NCBI GenBank assembly: GCA_965655865.1
Contig: CBFHJJ010000011.1
Location: 1 to 46,469, forward strand
DNA: 46,469 nt
Source: MAG-121220-bin8 sp965655865
Lineage (GTDB): Bacteria > Bacteroidota > Bacteroidia > Flavobacteriales > Flavobacteriaceae
Direction: 5' to 3'
This document shows, one piece after another, positions 17,248 to 25,470 of the stretch. The notes under the pieces were generated by a model that was not told the DNA's origin, did no database searches, and was given only the letters and a program-made list of their open reading frames with translations. Positions within the stretch are counted from its first letter, which is position 1. Each line of letters starts with the position of its first letter. The translations under genes and the position numbers were made by a program.

Positions 17248-18168
17248 ATGTCTTTTTTTAACACAATTAAAACAGAAAACATTCGTTTAGAATTTCAAGA
17301 TTTAAATCATGATGTAAAGATTTTCATGAAAAGAGAGGATTTAATTCATCCTATTATATCTGGTAATAAATTTCGAAAATTAAAATATAATCTTAAGAAA
17401 TTAAAAAAAAATAAAAATTCACTTTTAATTACTTTTGGAGGTGCCTTTTCAAATCATTTATTGGCAGTTGCTTACTTGGGAAAAATTGAAGGAATTAAAA
17501 CTTTAGCAATAGTAAGAGGAGAAGAGCTAAAAAATTCCAAACTAAACACAACTTTACAAAAATGTTCTGATTTTGGAATGAAATTTGAATTTGTTTCAAG
17601 AGAAAAATACAGAGAAAGAAATTCTAATAAATACAATTATGAGCTACAAAATAAATTTAAAAATGCGTACATAGTCCCTGAGGGTGGTACAAATATACTT
17701 GGAGTTAAGGGATGTGAGGAAATTTTATCTGAATCTGATAAAAACTTTTTTGATGTAGTTTGTGTCCCAGTTGGCTCGGGCGGGACTTTTTCTGGATTGA
17801 TTAATTCTAGTTTAGAGAAACAAAAAATATTAGGGTTTTCTGCCTTAAATAATAGTAATATAAGTGAAGTAATTAATAAATTTGTAAAGAAAGATAATTG
17901 GAAATTATTTGAAGAAAGTTTTTTTGGTGGTTATGCAAAATTTAATGATGAATTAATAAATTTTATTAATAGCTTTTATAAAAAACATAATATTAGGTTA
18001 GATTCTATTTATAATGCTAAAATGATTTTCAGGATAATAGATTTAATAAATAATAATAATTGGGTTTTTGGTAAAAATATTTTAATTATAAATACTGGAG
18101 GAACTCAATCTGTAGAAGGAATTAATAAATTACTTAAAAAGAAAGGATGCGAAACCATAAATTATTAA
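17248..18168 (+). CDS. PLP-dependent ACC deaminase / D-cysteine desulfhydrase family protein
   Basis: A 306-aa fold-type II PLP enzyme. The Schiff-base lysine is expected at K41 in the motif SGNKFRKLKY; FGGAFSNHLLAVAY (about 72-85) and the phosphate loop VPVGSGGTFSGL match the ACC deaminase/D-cysteine desulfhydrase group. In this family members deaminate 1-aminocyclopropane-1-carboxylate or break down D-cysteine, giving ammonia and a keto acid; which substrate applies here cannot be decided by eye. The last 22 bases overlap the start of the glucosaminidase gene, so the two are translationally linked, with hemL following: a three-gene rightward operon. Confidence 0.87.
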   Translation: MSFFNTIKTENIRLEFQDLNHDVKIFMKREDLIHPIISGNKFRKLKYNLKKLKKNKNSLLITFGGAFSNHLLAVAYLGKIEGIKTLAIVRGEELKNSKLNTTLQKCSDFGMKFEFVSREKYRERNSNKYNYELQNKFKNAYIVPEGGTNILGVKGCEEILSESDKNFFDVVCVPVGSGGTFSGLINSSLEKQKILGFSALNNSNISEVINKFVKKDNWKLFEESFFGGYAKFNDELINFINSFYKKHNIRLDSIYNAKMIFRIIDLINNNNWVFGKNILIINTGGTQSVEGINKLLKKKGCETINY

Positions 18169-18953
18169 TATTAGTTTTTATTATTATTTTTAACTCTTGT
18201 GGAGTAAAAAAAGTGTCATATCGTGATAACAGTCCTAAAAAAATTAAAAATAAATCCGTAAAATCAGTTAATCGATTCTTTAAATCTATGACCAACGAGC
18301 AAAGAACTCATTGGTATGTAAATACTTACTCTAAAATTTCAATTGATGAAATGAAAAAATTTGGAATTCCAGCAAGCATAACTATGGCTCAAGGAATATT
18401 AGAGTCTAATTCAGGAAAAGGAAGTCTTGCATTAAAGTCTAATAATCATTTTGGAATAAAATGTCACAGTAAATGGAAAGGTAAAAAAGTTTATCATGAC
18501 GACGATGAAAAAGGAGAATGTTTTAGAAAGTATAAGAATCCAGAAAAATCCTACAGAGATCACTCTTTGTTTTTGGAATCTAGAGATCGATATAATTTTT
18601 TATTTAAATTAAATAAAAGGAATTATGTCAAGTGGGCTAAAGGATTAAAAAAAGCTGGATACGCAACTGATCCTAAATACGCAGATAAATTAATTTCAAT
18701 AATTGAGAGATATGAATTATGGAAATTAGACGGTTCAAAAAAACCACTTAATAAGTCTAGAGAAAAAAAATTGTCTAAAAAGCAAGCACAAATTCAGCCT
18801 GAAACAAAATCAATGTATTATGTTAAAAAAGGAGATACTTTATATTCAATTTCTAAAAAATTTGATATCAGTGTCTCTGAACTTGTGGAATTAAATAATA
18901 TTAAAAATAACAATTTAAGTATTGGTCAATCCTTAAAAGTAATTAAAAAATAA
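18147..18953 (+). CDS. Glucosaminidase domain lipoprotein with C-terminal LysM
   Basis: A 268-aa lipoprotein (lipobox ending at C18, IIFNSC) with a glucosaminidase (FlgJ/LytD-like, GH73-type) domain at about 50-195 and one LysM peptidoglycan-binding repeat at about 225-268 (YYVKKGDTLYSISKKFDIS). The presumed catalytic acid is E86 in AQGILESNSGKG; NHFGIKCH is a second conserved block. A Lys-rich linker (about 196-220) joins the domains. The role is cleavage of the GlcNAc-MurNAc backbone in cell-wall remodelling. The start overlaps the upstream PLP enzyme gene by 22 bases and the stop overlaps the hemL ATG by one base. Confidence 0.93.
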   Translation: MRNHKLLILVFIIIFNSCGVKKVSYRDNSPKKIKNKSVKSVNRFFKSMTNEQRTHWYVNTYSKISIDEMKKFGIPASITMAQGILESNSGKGSLALKSNNHFGIKCHSKWKGKKVYHDDDEKGECFRKYKNPEKSYRDHSLFLESRDRYNFLFKLNKRNYVKWAKGLKKAGYATDPKYADKLISIIERYELWKLDGSKKPLNKSREKKLSKKQAQIQPETKSMYYVKKGDTLYSISKKFDISVSELVELNNIKNNNLSIGQSLKVIKK

Positions 18954-20239
18954 TGTTATATAATAGAAGTAGTGTGCTTTTTACTGAAGCGAAAAAATTT
19001 ATTCCAGGCGGAGTTAACTCACCTGTAAGAGCTTTCAAGTCAGTTGGAGGCACTCCTGTTTTTGCATCAAAGGCTAATGGTGCTTATGTCTACGACGAGG
19101 ATGGAAATAAATATATTGATTACATATCATCTTGGGGGCCAATGATATTGGGACATGCACACCCAAAGGTTGTTAGAGCAATCTCAGAAACAGCTATAAA
19201 CGGAACTTCTTTTGGAATGCCTACTAAATTAGAAACAGATTTGGCTAAATTATCTTTGTCAATGGTTCCAGGAATGCAAAAAATTAGATTCGTAAATTCT
19301 GGAACTGAGGCTTGTATGAGTGCAATTAGATTGGCACGTGGATATACAAATAAAGATAAAATAATTAAATTTTCAGGATGTTATCATGGACACTCCGACT
19401 CTTTCTTGATTGAAGCGGGTAGTGGAGTTGTTACTTTTGGAACTCCAAATAGTCCTGGTGTAACTAAAGGCACCGCTAAGGATACATTAATTGCTCCTTA
19501 TAATGATTTGAATTATGTAAAAACACTTTTTGAAAAGAATAAAAATGAGGTTGCAGCTATAATTATTGAACCCGTAGCCGGAAATATGGGTTGTGTTATT
19601 CCAAAAAAAGGATTTATTGAAGGGTTGAGAAAATTATGTGATCAAAACGATTGTCTTCTAATTTTTGATGAAGTAATGACTGGTTTTAGACTTGCTGCAG
19701 GTGGTGCTCAAGAAATTCTTGGTATAAATGCAGATATAGTTACTTATGGGAAAGTAATTGGAGGAGGTTTGCCTGTTGGAGCTTTTTCATCAAGAGATGA
19801 AATAATGAATAAACTTTCACCAGAGGGATCAGTATACCAAGCAGGAACACTTAGTGGAAATCCGTTAGCAATGTCTGCAGGATTAGCTACTCTATCTGAG
19901 TTAAAACTTAATGATAATATTTATAAAAGTTTAGATGACAAATCCTCTTATTTAGAAAGGGGAATGTACGAAGTGCTTGGTAAAACTACACTAGATTTTA
20001 AAATAAACCGTTTAGGATCTATGATTTCTCTACATTTTTGTTCTGAAGATGTTACGGATTTTAAATCATCTCAAAAAGGAAATAATGAAAAATTTAAAAA
20101 ATATTTTCACGGAATGTTAAAGGAAGGAATTTATCTTCCACCAAGTGCATTTGAAAGTTACTTTTTAAACGATGCCTTAACTTACAGTGATATTGATTTT
20201 ACGCTCGATGCTTTAAAAAAAGTTTCAAATACTATTTAG
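18953..20239 (+). CDS. hemL: Glutamate-1-semialdehyde 2,1-aminomutase
   Basis: A 428-aa class III aminotransferase-fold enzyme that makes 5-aminolevulinate from glutamate-1-semialdehyde in haem synthesis (C5 pathway). FIPGGVNSPVRAF (16-28), FVNSGTEACMSAIRLARGYT and the PLP lysine K267 in VTYGKVIGGGLPVGAF identify it. Full length. It overlaps the glucosaminidase stop by one base (TAATG) and the convergent metalloprotease by four bases at the 3' end. hemA and hemB are not in the window. Confidence 0.97.
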   Translation: MLYNRSSVLFTEAKKFIPGGVNSPVRAFKSVGGTPVFASKANGAYVYDEDGNKYIDYISSWGPMILGHAHPKVVRAISETAINGTSFGMPTKLETDLAKLSLSMVPGMQKIRFVNSGTEACMSAIRLARGYTNKDKIIKFSGCYHGHSDSFLIEAGSGVVTFGTPNSPGVTKGTAKDTLIAPYNDLNYVKTLFEKNKNEVAAIIIEPVAGNMGCVIPKKGFIEGLRKLCDQNDCLLIFDEVMTGFRLAAGGAQEILGINADIVTYGKVIGGGLPVGAFSSRDEIMNKLSPEGSVYQAGTLSGNPLAMSAGLATLSELKLNDNIYKSLDDKSSYLERGMYEVLGKTTLDFKINRLGSMISLHFCSEDVTDFKSSQKGNNEKFKKYFHGMLKEGIYLPPSAFESYFLNDALTYSDIDFTLDALKKVSNTI

Positions 20240-22680
20240 ATAGGCTTACCAACAAGTATTTTATTGATTTTTGCTGTAGCCATATCTAAATGCATTTTAG
20301 TCATTTTATCAGATTTGTTTTTATGTTTTTTAATATCTTTTCTTAATTCTAACAACTGACCAACGGCAACAGTTCTGATATCAGACTGACTTACTTTTAC
20401 AGATGTTACTCTTCCTCTTGCCCAAGACGGGATTGAACGCTGTTCTTCGTTCATGATGTAACTAATTCTATCTAAGTAAGCTAATTGTAAATTTCGTCTA
20501 TATACATCAATTGTTTTGTTAGTATAAAGTTCCTTCCAAATTCCCTCTTTTAAATCTGACATCATGTCAATTAAAGTGTATGCGGTTTTTCCGTTTATTG
20601 CTTCATTTTCTATAAGTCTTGCCATTTTTCCAAAATCCAATATACTGTTTAGTGTTCTAGATTGAGTACTTCTAATTCTATTAGTAATTCCAGCAAATTC
20701 AATTTTATTAAGAATGTTATTATCAATCATCCAAGTTGGAGTTTCAAAAAGTTGATCATTTAAAAAGTTCATACATTTTTTTTGGTGAGACTTTTCAACG
20801 TGGGTATAAACCGGACCTTCTTGATCATAAGTTTTATAATATTGGTAAACTCCCCCAATGTTTGAGCTTACGTGTCCCATATAACGATTGAATTGTGAGA
20901 GTACTTGTCCATACATTGTCTGAAGATCTGAATAATCTTTTCCATCTTCAGAAGTCCATTTGTTTAGGTTAGGAATAATTCTTTTTAAATTTAATATTCC
21001 ATATTCACTTGCTTTAACGGCATCGTCACCTAAATCTTCTGTTTGTGAGCTAGGATCAATTCCTGCACTACCAAATCTGTGCATCAAGCTGTTTTCATTG
21101 TCTTTTATCCACTTGTCTAATACTTTCTTTTCATCTTTTGCTGTTTTAGCATCTGGAATTGGTCTATAACCCCATCTGACAGAATGTTTATCATACACTC
21201 CTATTTCTGGCATTAGAGCAACACCTTTATCCTCAGGTTGGGCTATATAGTTAAATCTAGCATAGTCCATAATAGACGGAGCTGTACCATATTTTTTTGT
21301 AAAAGTTGCAGATCTAAGGGAATCTACTGGGTAGGCACTACTGCTCCCCATATTGTGCGGTAAGCCAATAGTATGTCCTACTTCATGAGCAGATACAAAC
21401 CTAATTAACCTACCCATAACTTCATCATCAAAAGAAACACCTCTGGCATCTTCATTTATAGCAGCAGTTTGAACAAAAAACCAATTTCTCAATAAAGTCA
21501 TCACATTGTGGTACCAATTAATGTCCGATTCTAAAATTTCACCAGATCTAGGATCACTAACGTGTGGTCCGTTAGCATTTGGAATCGGAGAAGCTAAGTA
21601 TCTTACAACTGAATATCTCACATCTTCTGGACTCCAGTCCGGATCTTCTTCTTTAGTTGGAGGTTCTTTGGCAATAATTGCATTTTTGAATCCAGCTTCT
21701 TCAAATGCTACTTGCCAATCTTCTATACCTTGTTTTAAATATTTTCTCCACTTTACAGGTGTAGCTCTATCGATATAGTATACAATTTGTTTTTTTGGAG
21801 TAACTAACTCTCCATTTTTAAATTTTTCTAAATCTTCATCTTTTACTTCCAATCTCCATCTATCTAAATATTTTAAAGATTTACTTTCTTGTACATCCAA
21901 TCCGTAATCAACCTGACTTCTTGCAAACCATCCTACTCTTTGATCAAAATATCTTCTTTTCATTGGAACTTTAGGCAATAATATCATTGAATTATTAATT
22001 TCAAGTGATATAGTCCCAGTACTAGAGTTTGAAGGTGGTGAAGAGGAATTATATGTTTTTACATGTCTTGATTCTATATTTTCAGGATAACTTTTTATAG
22101 ATTCAATAAAAGATTTTTTAGAATTTAGACTGGATATTTTATAACCTTTTCTTCTGCTTTGGGGAAATCCTAATGGTTTTACATCTTCACTAAATAGTTT
22201 TGTAACTTCAATCAGAGTTGAAGTAGAGTCAATTCCTTTACTTTCAATTTTAAAACTATATAAAATTGGTTCAAAATTTGAATTTAGTACAGCTTCGTTA
22301 ACTGGAAGTGAATCTGAAGCAACAATGTTGTGCGAAACTACTCTTAACAATATTTTATTATCCTTTTTCTGCCACCTTAAAACTTGTGTGTTTTGTTTCC
22401 CTCCTCCAAAACCAAGTCCAGATGCAGTTTTAGCTATCCTAGTAACCATCAACATTTCTCTTCCAAAGAGAGTGTCATTTATTTCATAATAATATTTTTC
22501 TTTGACTTTATGAATGTCAAATAAACCTTTGTCGGTAATTGCTTCTTTGGTTATTATATCTTCAAAAGTTTTTTCTTTTTTAGGCTTTTTGGAGTCTTCT
22601 TTATTACTTGGTTTTTGAGCAGCAAGGTTTAAAGATAAAAGAAGACAAATCAGAAAAGTAGTTATATTATTTTTATTCAT
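20236..22680 (-). CDS. Zinc-dependent metalloprotease (DUF5117/DUF4953 type)
   Basis: An 814-aa secreted protein with a signal peptide (LICLLLSLNLAAQ), a Lys-rich stretch, an N-terminal beta-rich DUF5118/5117-like region, and a metzincin zinc motif HEVGHTIGLPH at residues 432-442 (HExxHxxGxxH). SIMDYARFNY further on is probably the Met-turn. Proteins of this kind are frequent in Bacteroidota, often in several copies; their substrates are unknown. The gene is alone on its strand. A 14-bp direct repeat lies just upstream and may be regulatory. Confidence 0.93.
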   Translation of the reverse strand: MNKNNITTFLICLLLSLNLAAQKPSNKEDSKKPKKEKTFEDIITKEAITDKGLFDIHKVKEKYYYEINDTLFGREMLMVTRIAKTASGLGFGGGKQNTQVLRWQKKDNKILLRVVSHNIVASDSLPVNEAVLNSNFEPILYSFKIESKGIDSTSTLIEVTKLFSEDVKPLGFPQSRRKGYKISSLNSKKSFIESIKSYPENIESRHVKTYNSSSPPSNSSTGTISLEINNSMILLPKVPMKRRYFDQRVGWFARSQVDYGLDVQESKSLKYLDRWRLEVKDEDLEKFKNGELVTPKKQIVYYIDRATPVKWRKYLKQGIEDWQVAFEEAGFKNAIIAKEPPTKEEDPDWSPEDVRYSVVRYLASPIPNANGPHVSDPRSGEILESDINWYHNVMTLLRNWFFVQTAAINEDARGVSFDDEVMGRLIRFVSAHEVGHTIGLPHNMGSSSAYPVDSLRSATFTKKYGTAPSIMDYARFNYIAQPEDKGVALMPEIGVYDKHSVRWGYRPIPDAKTAKDEKKVLDKWIKDNENSLMHRFGSAGIDPSSQTEDLGDDAVKASEYGILNLKRIIPNLNKWTSEDGKDYSDLQTMYGQVLSQFNRYMGHVSSNIGGVYQYYKTYDQEGPVYTHVEKSHQKKCMNFLNDQLFETPTWMIDNNILNKIEFAGITNRIRSTQSRTLNSILDFGKMARLIENEAINGKTAYTLIDMMSDLKEGIWKELYTNKTIDVYRRNLQLAYLDRISYIMNEEQRSIPSWARGRVTSVKVSQSDIRTVAVGQLLELRKDIKKHKNKSDKMTKMHLDMATAKINKILVGKPI

Positions 22681-22691
22681 ACTTAGTGTAA

Positions 22692-22736
22692 ATTTTAATT
22701 ATGAATATATTAAATATATCTCATTTTAATTATGAA
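22692..22736. repeat. Direct repeat ATTTTAATTATGAA, two copies 31 bases apart
   Basis: Identical 14-bp copies lie at 22692-22705 and 22723-22736, about three helical turns apart, immediately upstream of the metalloprotease gene (ATG at 22678-22680). The spacing suits a regulator-binding pair, but such AT-rich sequence can repeat by chance. Confidence 0.35.
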
Positions 22737-22807
22737 ATATCTATCTTTTTTTTACTTTTTATGCGAATTATTTAAAAAAAGATTCTTTTAAGAATGTTTA
22801 TTAAACA

Positions 22808-24496
22808 TTAATCAATTAATTCTATTAGCAATGTATCTTCAACTTTTTTTACAGTAACAATTTTATTTTTTGTCAAACTTTTAATTGTCTTATCCCATTT
22901 TTTATTTGACAATCCAGATTCAGTTTTTATTTCAACTAGTTTATCAGTTGAATTGTTTTTAAGAATTTTAATAACATTTTTTTCTTCTTCACTTAACGCA
23001 ATATTTTTTTTCTCAGGCTTCATTTGAGGGAAAAATAGTACTTCTTGAATAGATAGATTATTAGTGAATAACATGACTAATCTATCAATTCCAATTCCAA
23101 TACCGGATGTTGGCGGCATTCCGTATTCGAGAGCTCTAATAAAATCGTTATCAATAAACATAGCTTCATCATCTCCTTTTTCTAAAAGTTTTAATTGTTC
23201 TTCAAATCTTTCTAATTGATCAATTGGATCATTTAATTCAGAATAAGCGTTAGCAAGTTCTTTACCATTAACAAATAGTTCAAATCTCTCAGTTAAATCA
23301 GGATTATCTCTATGTTCTTTAGTTAGTGGACTCATTTCCTTTGGATAGTCAGTGATAAAAGTAGGCTGTATATAATTGTGCTCACATTTTTCTCCAAAAA
23401 TCTCATCAATCAGCTTTCCTTTTCCCATTGTATTGTCTACCTCAATATTAAGTTTTTTAGCTGTTTCAAAAAGTTGATTTTCATTCATTTTTGAAATATC
23501 AATTCCAGTATGTTCTTTTATAGAGTCAATAATACTTATACGTTTAAAGGGTGCTTTAAAATTAATTTCTTTATTGTTTATATTTACTATTGTTGACCCA
23601 TTTACATCAACAGCTATTTTTTCTAATAATGATTCCGTCATTTCCATCATCCAGTAATAATCTTTATAAGCAACGTATAATTCGACCATTGTAAATTCTG
23701 GATTATGTGTTCTGTCCATTCCTTCATTTCTGAAAGCTTTTGCAAACTCATATACTCCGTCAAACCCTCCTACAATTAATCTCTTTAAATAAAGTTCATT
23801 AGCAATTCTAAGATATAGAGGAATGTTCAACGCATTATGATGAGTAACAAACGGTCTTGCCGATGCTCCACCAGGAATTGGTTGAAGAATAGGAGTTTCT
23901 ACCTCTAAATATTCATTATTATTAAAAAAAGAACGTATTACATTGATAATTTTAGTTCTTTTTATAAATGTTTTTTTGACTTCAGGGTTAACAATTAAAT
24001 CTACATATCGTTGTCTGTATCTTAACTCTGGATCTGAAAATTCATCATAAGTGTTACCTTCTGAATCTGTTTTAGGTAGCGGAATTGGTTTAATAGATTT
24101 TGATAATAATTTAAAATTCTTAACAAGAATTGTTTTTTGACCAACTTGAGTAGTAAATAATTCACCTTCAATTCCAATAATATCTCCAAAATCAAGAAGT
24201 TTTTTATAAACTTCGTTATACATGCTTTTATCTTCTCCAATACATATTTCATCTCTGTTAAAATAAACTTGAATTTTGCCTTTATTATCTTGTATTTCTG
24301 CAAAACTAGCTTTCCCTTGTATTCTTCTAGACATTAACCTTCCAGCAATTGAGACTTTTTTGTTTTCCTTATAATTTGAAATAATTTCAAAAGAATTAGT
24401 ATTTATTGGAAATAATGCTGCTGGAAATGGGTCAATTCCCATTTCTTTTAACTTATTTAATTTTTCTCTTCTAATTTGCTCTTGCTCGGATAGCAT
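22808..24496 (-). CDS. lysS: Lysine--tRNA ligase (class II)
   Basis: A 562-aa LysRS, starting at MLSEQEQIRREKLNKL. An in-frame ATG nine codons upstream (24523) is rejected because a TAnnTTTG -7 element (24511-24518) lies between the two starts. The protein has an OB-fold anticodon domain (VSIAGRLMSRRIQGKASFAE), motif 2 (AFRNEGMDRTHNPEFTMVEL) and motif 3 (GIGIGIDRLVML). About 70 residues after motif 3 form a charged, winged-helix-like C-terminal extension that is common in Bacteroidota LysRS and absent from the E. coli enzyme. It is monocistronic. Confidence 0.97.
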   Translation of the reverse strand: MLSEQEQIRREKLNKLKEMGIDPFPAALFPINTNSFEIISNYKENKKVSIAGRLMSRRIQGKASFAEIQDNKGKIQVYFNRDEICIGEDKSMYNEVYKKLLDFGDIIGIEGELFTTQVGQKTILVKNFKLLSKSIKPIPLPKTDSEGNTYDEFSDPELRYRQRYVDLIVNPEVKKTFIKRTKIINVIRSFFNNNEYLEVETPILQPIPGGASARPFVTHHNALNIPLYLRIANELYLKRLIVGGFDGVYEFAKAFRNEGMDRTHNPEFTMVELYVAYKDYYWMMEMTESLLEKIAVDVNGSTIVNINNKEINFKAPFKRISIIDSIKEHTGIDISKMNENQLFETAKKLNIEVDNTMGKGKLIDEIFGEKCEHNYIQPTFITDYPKEMSPLTKEHRDNPDLTERFELFVNGKELANAYSELNDPIDQLERFEEQLKLLEKGDDEAMFIDNDFIRALEYGMPPTSGIGIGIDRLVMLFTNNLSIQEVLFFPQMKPEKKNIALSEEEKNVIKILKNNSTDKLVEIKTESGLSNKKWDKTIKSLTKNKIVTVKKVEDTLLIELID

Positions 24497-24510
24497 ATTT
24501 ATTTTTTTTT

Positions 24511-24518
24511 CAAATATA
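24511..24518 (-). promoter_or_regulatory. -7 element of the lysS promoter
   Basis: On the minus strand the sequence is TATATTTG, an exact TAnnTTTG, 14 bases upstream of the chosen lysS ATG (24494-24496). It decides the lysS start, because the upstream ATG at 24523 would lie before the transcription start. No TTG is present at the ideal -33 distance. Confidence 0.5.
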
Positions 24519-24599
24519 ATCAATCAATTTCAAAGGAAGGTTTGTATTTCATTCTTCATTTAATTAATATATTTACATTGCTAATCTAAAATTAAGTTC

Positions 24600-24758
24600 T
24601 TGAGTTTCTGGAGAGTAATTTTATCGATTTTATTCCCTCCTTTTTCTGTTTTAGATAAAGGATGCGGATCAATTATTATAGTTTTTATTTTAACGTTATG
24701 TGGATGGGTTCCTGGTGTAATAGCTGCTTTAGTTATTTTAAATAATCCCAAAAATTAA
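24600..24758 (+). CDS. YqaE/Pmp3 family membrane protein (52 aa, TTG start)
   Basis: A 52-codon gene. The protein begins (TTG)SFWRVILSILFPPFSV, then LDKGCGSIIIVFILTL and CGWVPGVIAALVILNNPKN: two hydrophobic helices joined by the DKGCG turn, with PP and GWVPG, which is the full Pmp3/YqaE (UPF0057) signature. These proteolipids sit in the inner membrane and are linked to salt, cold or envelope stress in other organisms. The TTG at 24600-24602 is the only sensible start: an in-frame stop lies at 24582-24584, no ATG or GTG precedes the conserved region, and family members start at this residue. The stop (24756-24758) is 4 bases before lipB, so the two are probably co-transcribed. Confidence 0.88.
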   Translation: MSFWRVILSILFPPFSVLDKGCGSIIIVFILTLCGWVPGVIAALVILNNPKN

Positions 24759-24762
24759 TTTT

Positions 24763-25470
24763 ATGAATAAGCAAATTATTGTTCACGATTTGGGATTAGT
24801 GGATTATCAGGATGCTTTGGATTATCAACTCCAATTATTTAACCAAATTATAGATATAAAACTTGAAAACAGAAAAAATAATACTAAAATAGAAACTGAT
24901 AATCATTTAATTTTTGTGGAACATCCTAATGTTTACACTCTTGGTAAAAGTGGTGATATTAATAATCTATTATTGAATAAAAATGAATTAGATGACAAGA
25001 AGATTCAATTTTTTAACACAAATAGAGGAGGTGATATAACTTGTCATGGTCCGGGCCAAATTGTTTGTTATCCAATATTAGATTTAGATAATTTCTTCAC
25101 TGATATACATAAATATTTAAGATTCTTAGAGGAAATAATAATAAGAACATTAAATGATTTTGGAATAGTTTCTGAAAGAAGTCAAAATGAAACTGGGGTT
25201 TGGATAGATTCAGATTTAGTTTTTTCTAGAAAAATATGTGCCATGGGTGTAAAGGCTAGTCGTTGGGTAACTATGCATGGTTTAGCTCTTAATGTAAATA
25301 ATGATTTAAGTTATTTTGAAAATATTATACCGTGTGGAATTTCAAATAAATCTGTGACATCAATTCAAAAAGAGACAGGAATGAATATTAGTTTAAATCA
25401 AGTCAAAAAAATAATAACAAAATATTTTATTGAAATATTTTCTGCTGAACTAATAAAGGGAGTAAACTAG
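24763..25470 (+). CDS. lipB: Octanoyltransferase LipB
   Basis: A 235-aa enzyme that transfers the octanoyl group from acyl carrier protein to lipoyl domains, the first step of lipoate biosynthesis. Signature blocks are VEHPNVYTLGKSG (52-64), NRGGDITCHGPGQIV with the HGPGQ turn (95-99), the active-site lysine K164 in CAMGVKASRW, and the acyl-accepting cysteine C191 in IIPCGISNKSVTS. All key residues are present. It lies 4 bases after the YqaE gene, and its 3' end overlaps the convergent 787-aa lipoprotein gene by 21 bases. Confidence 0.97.
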   Translation: MNKQIIVHDLGLVDYQDALDYQLQLFNQIIDIKLENRKNNTKIETDNHLIFVEHPNVYTLGKSGDINNLLLNKNELDDKKIQFFNTNRGGDITCHGPGQIVCYPILDLDNFFTDIHKYLRFLEEIIIRTLNDFGIVSERSQNETGVWIDSDLVFSRKICAMGVKASRWVTMHGLALNVNNDLSYFENIIPCGISNKSVTSIQKETGMNISLNQVKKIITKYFIEIFSAELIKGVN

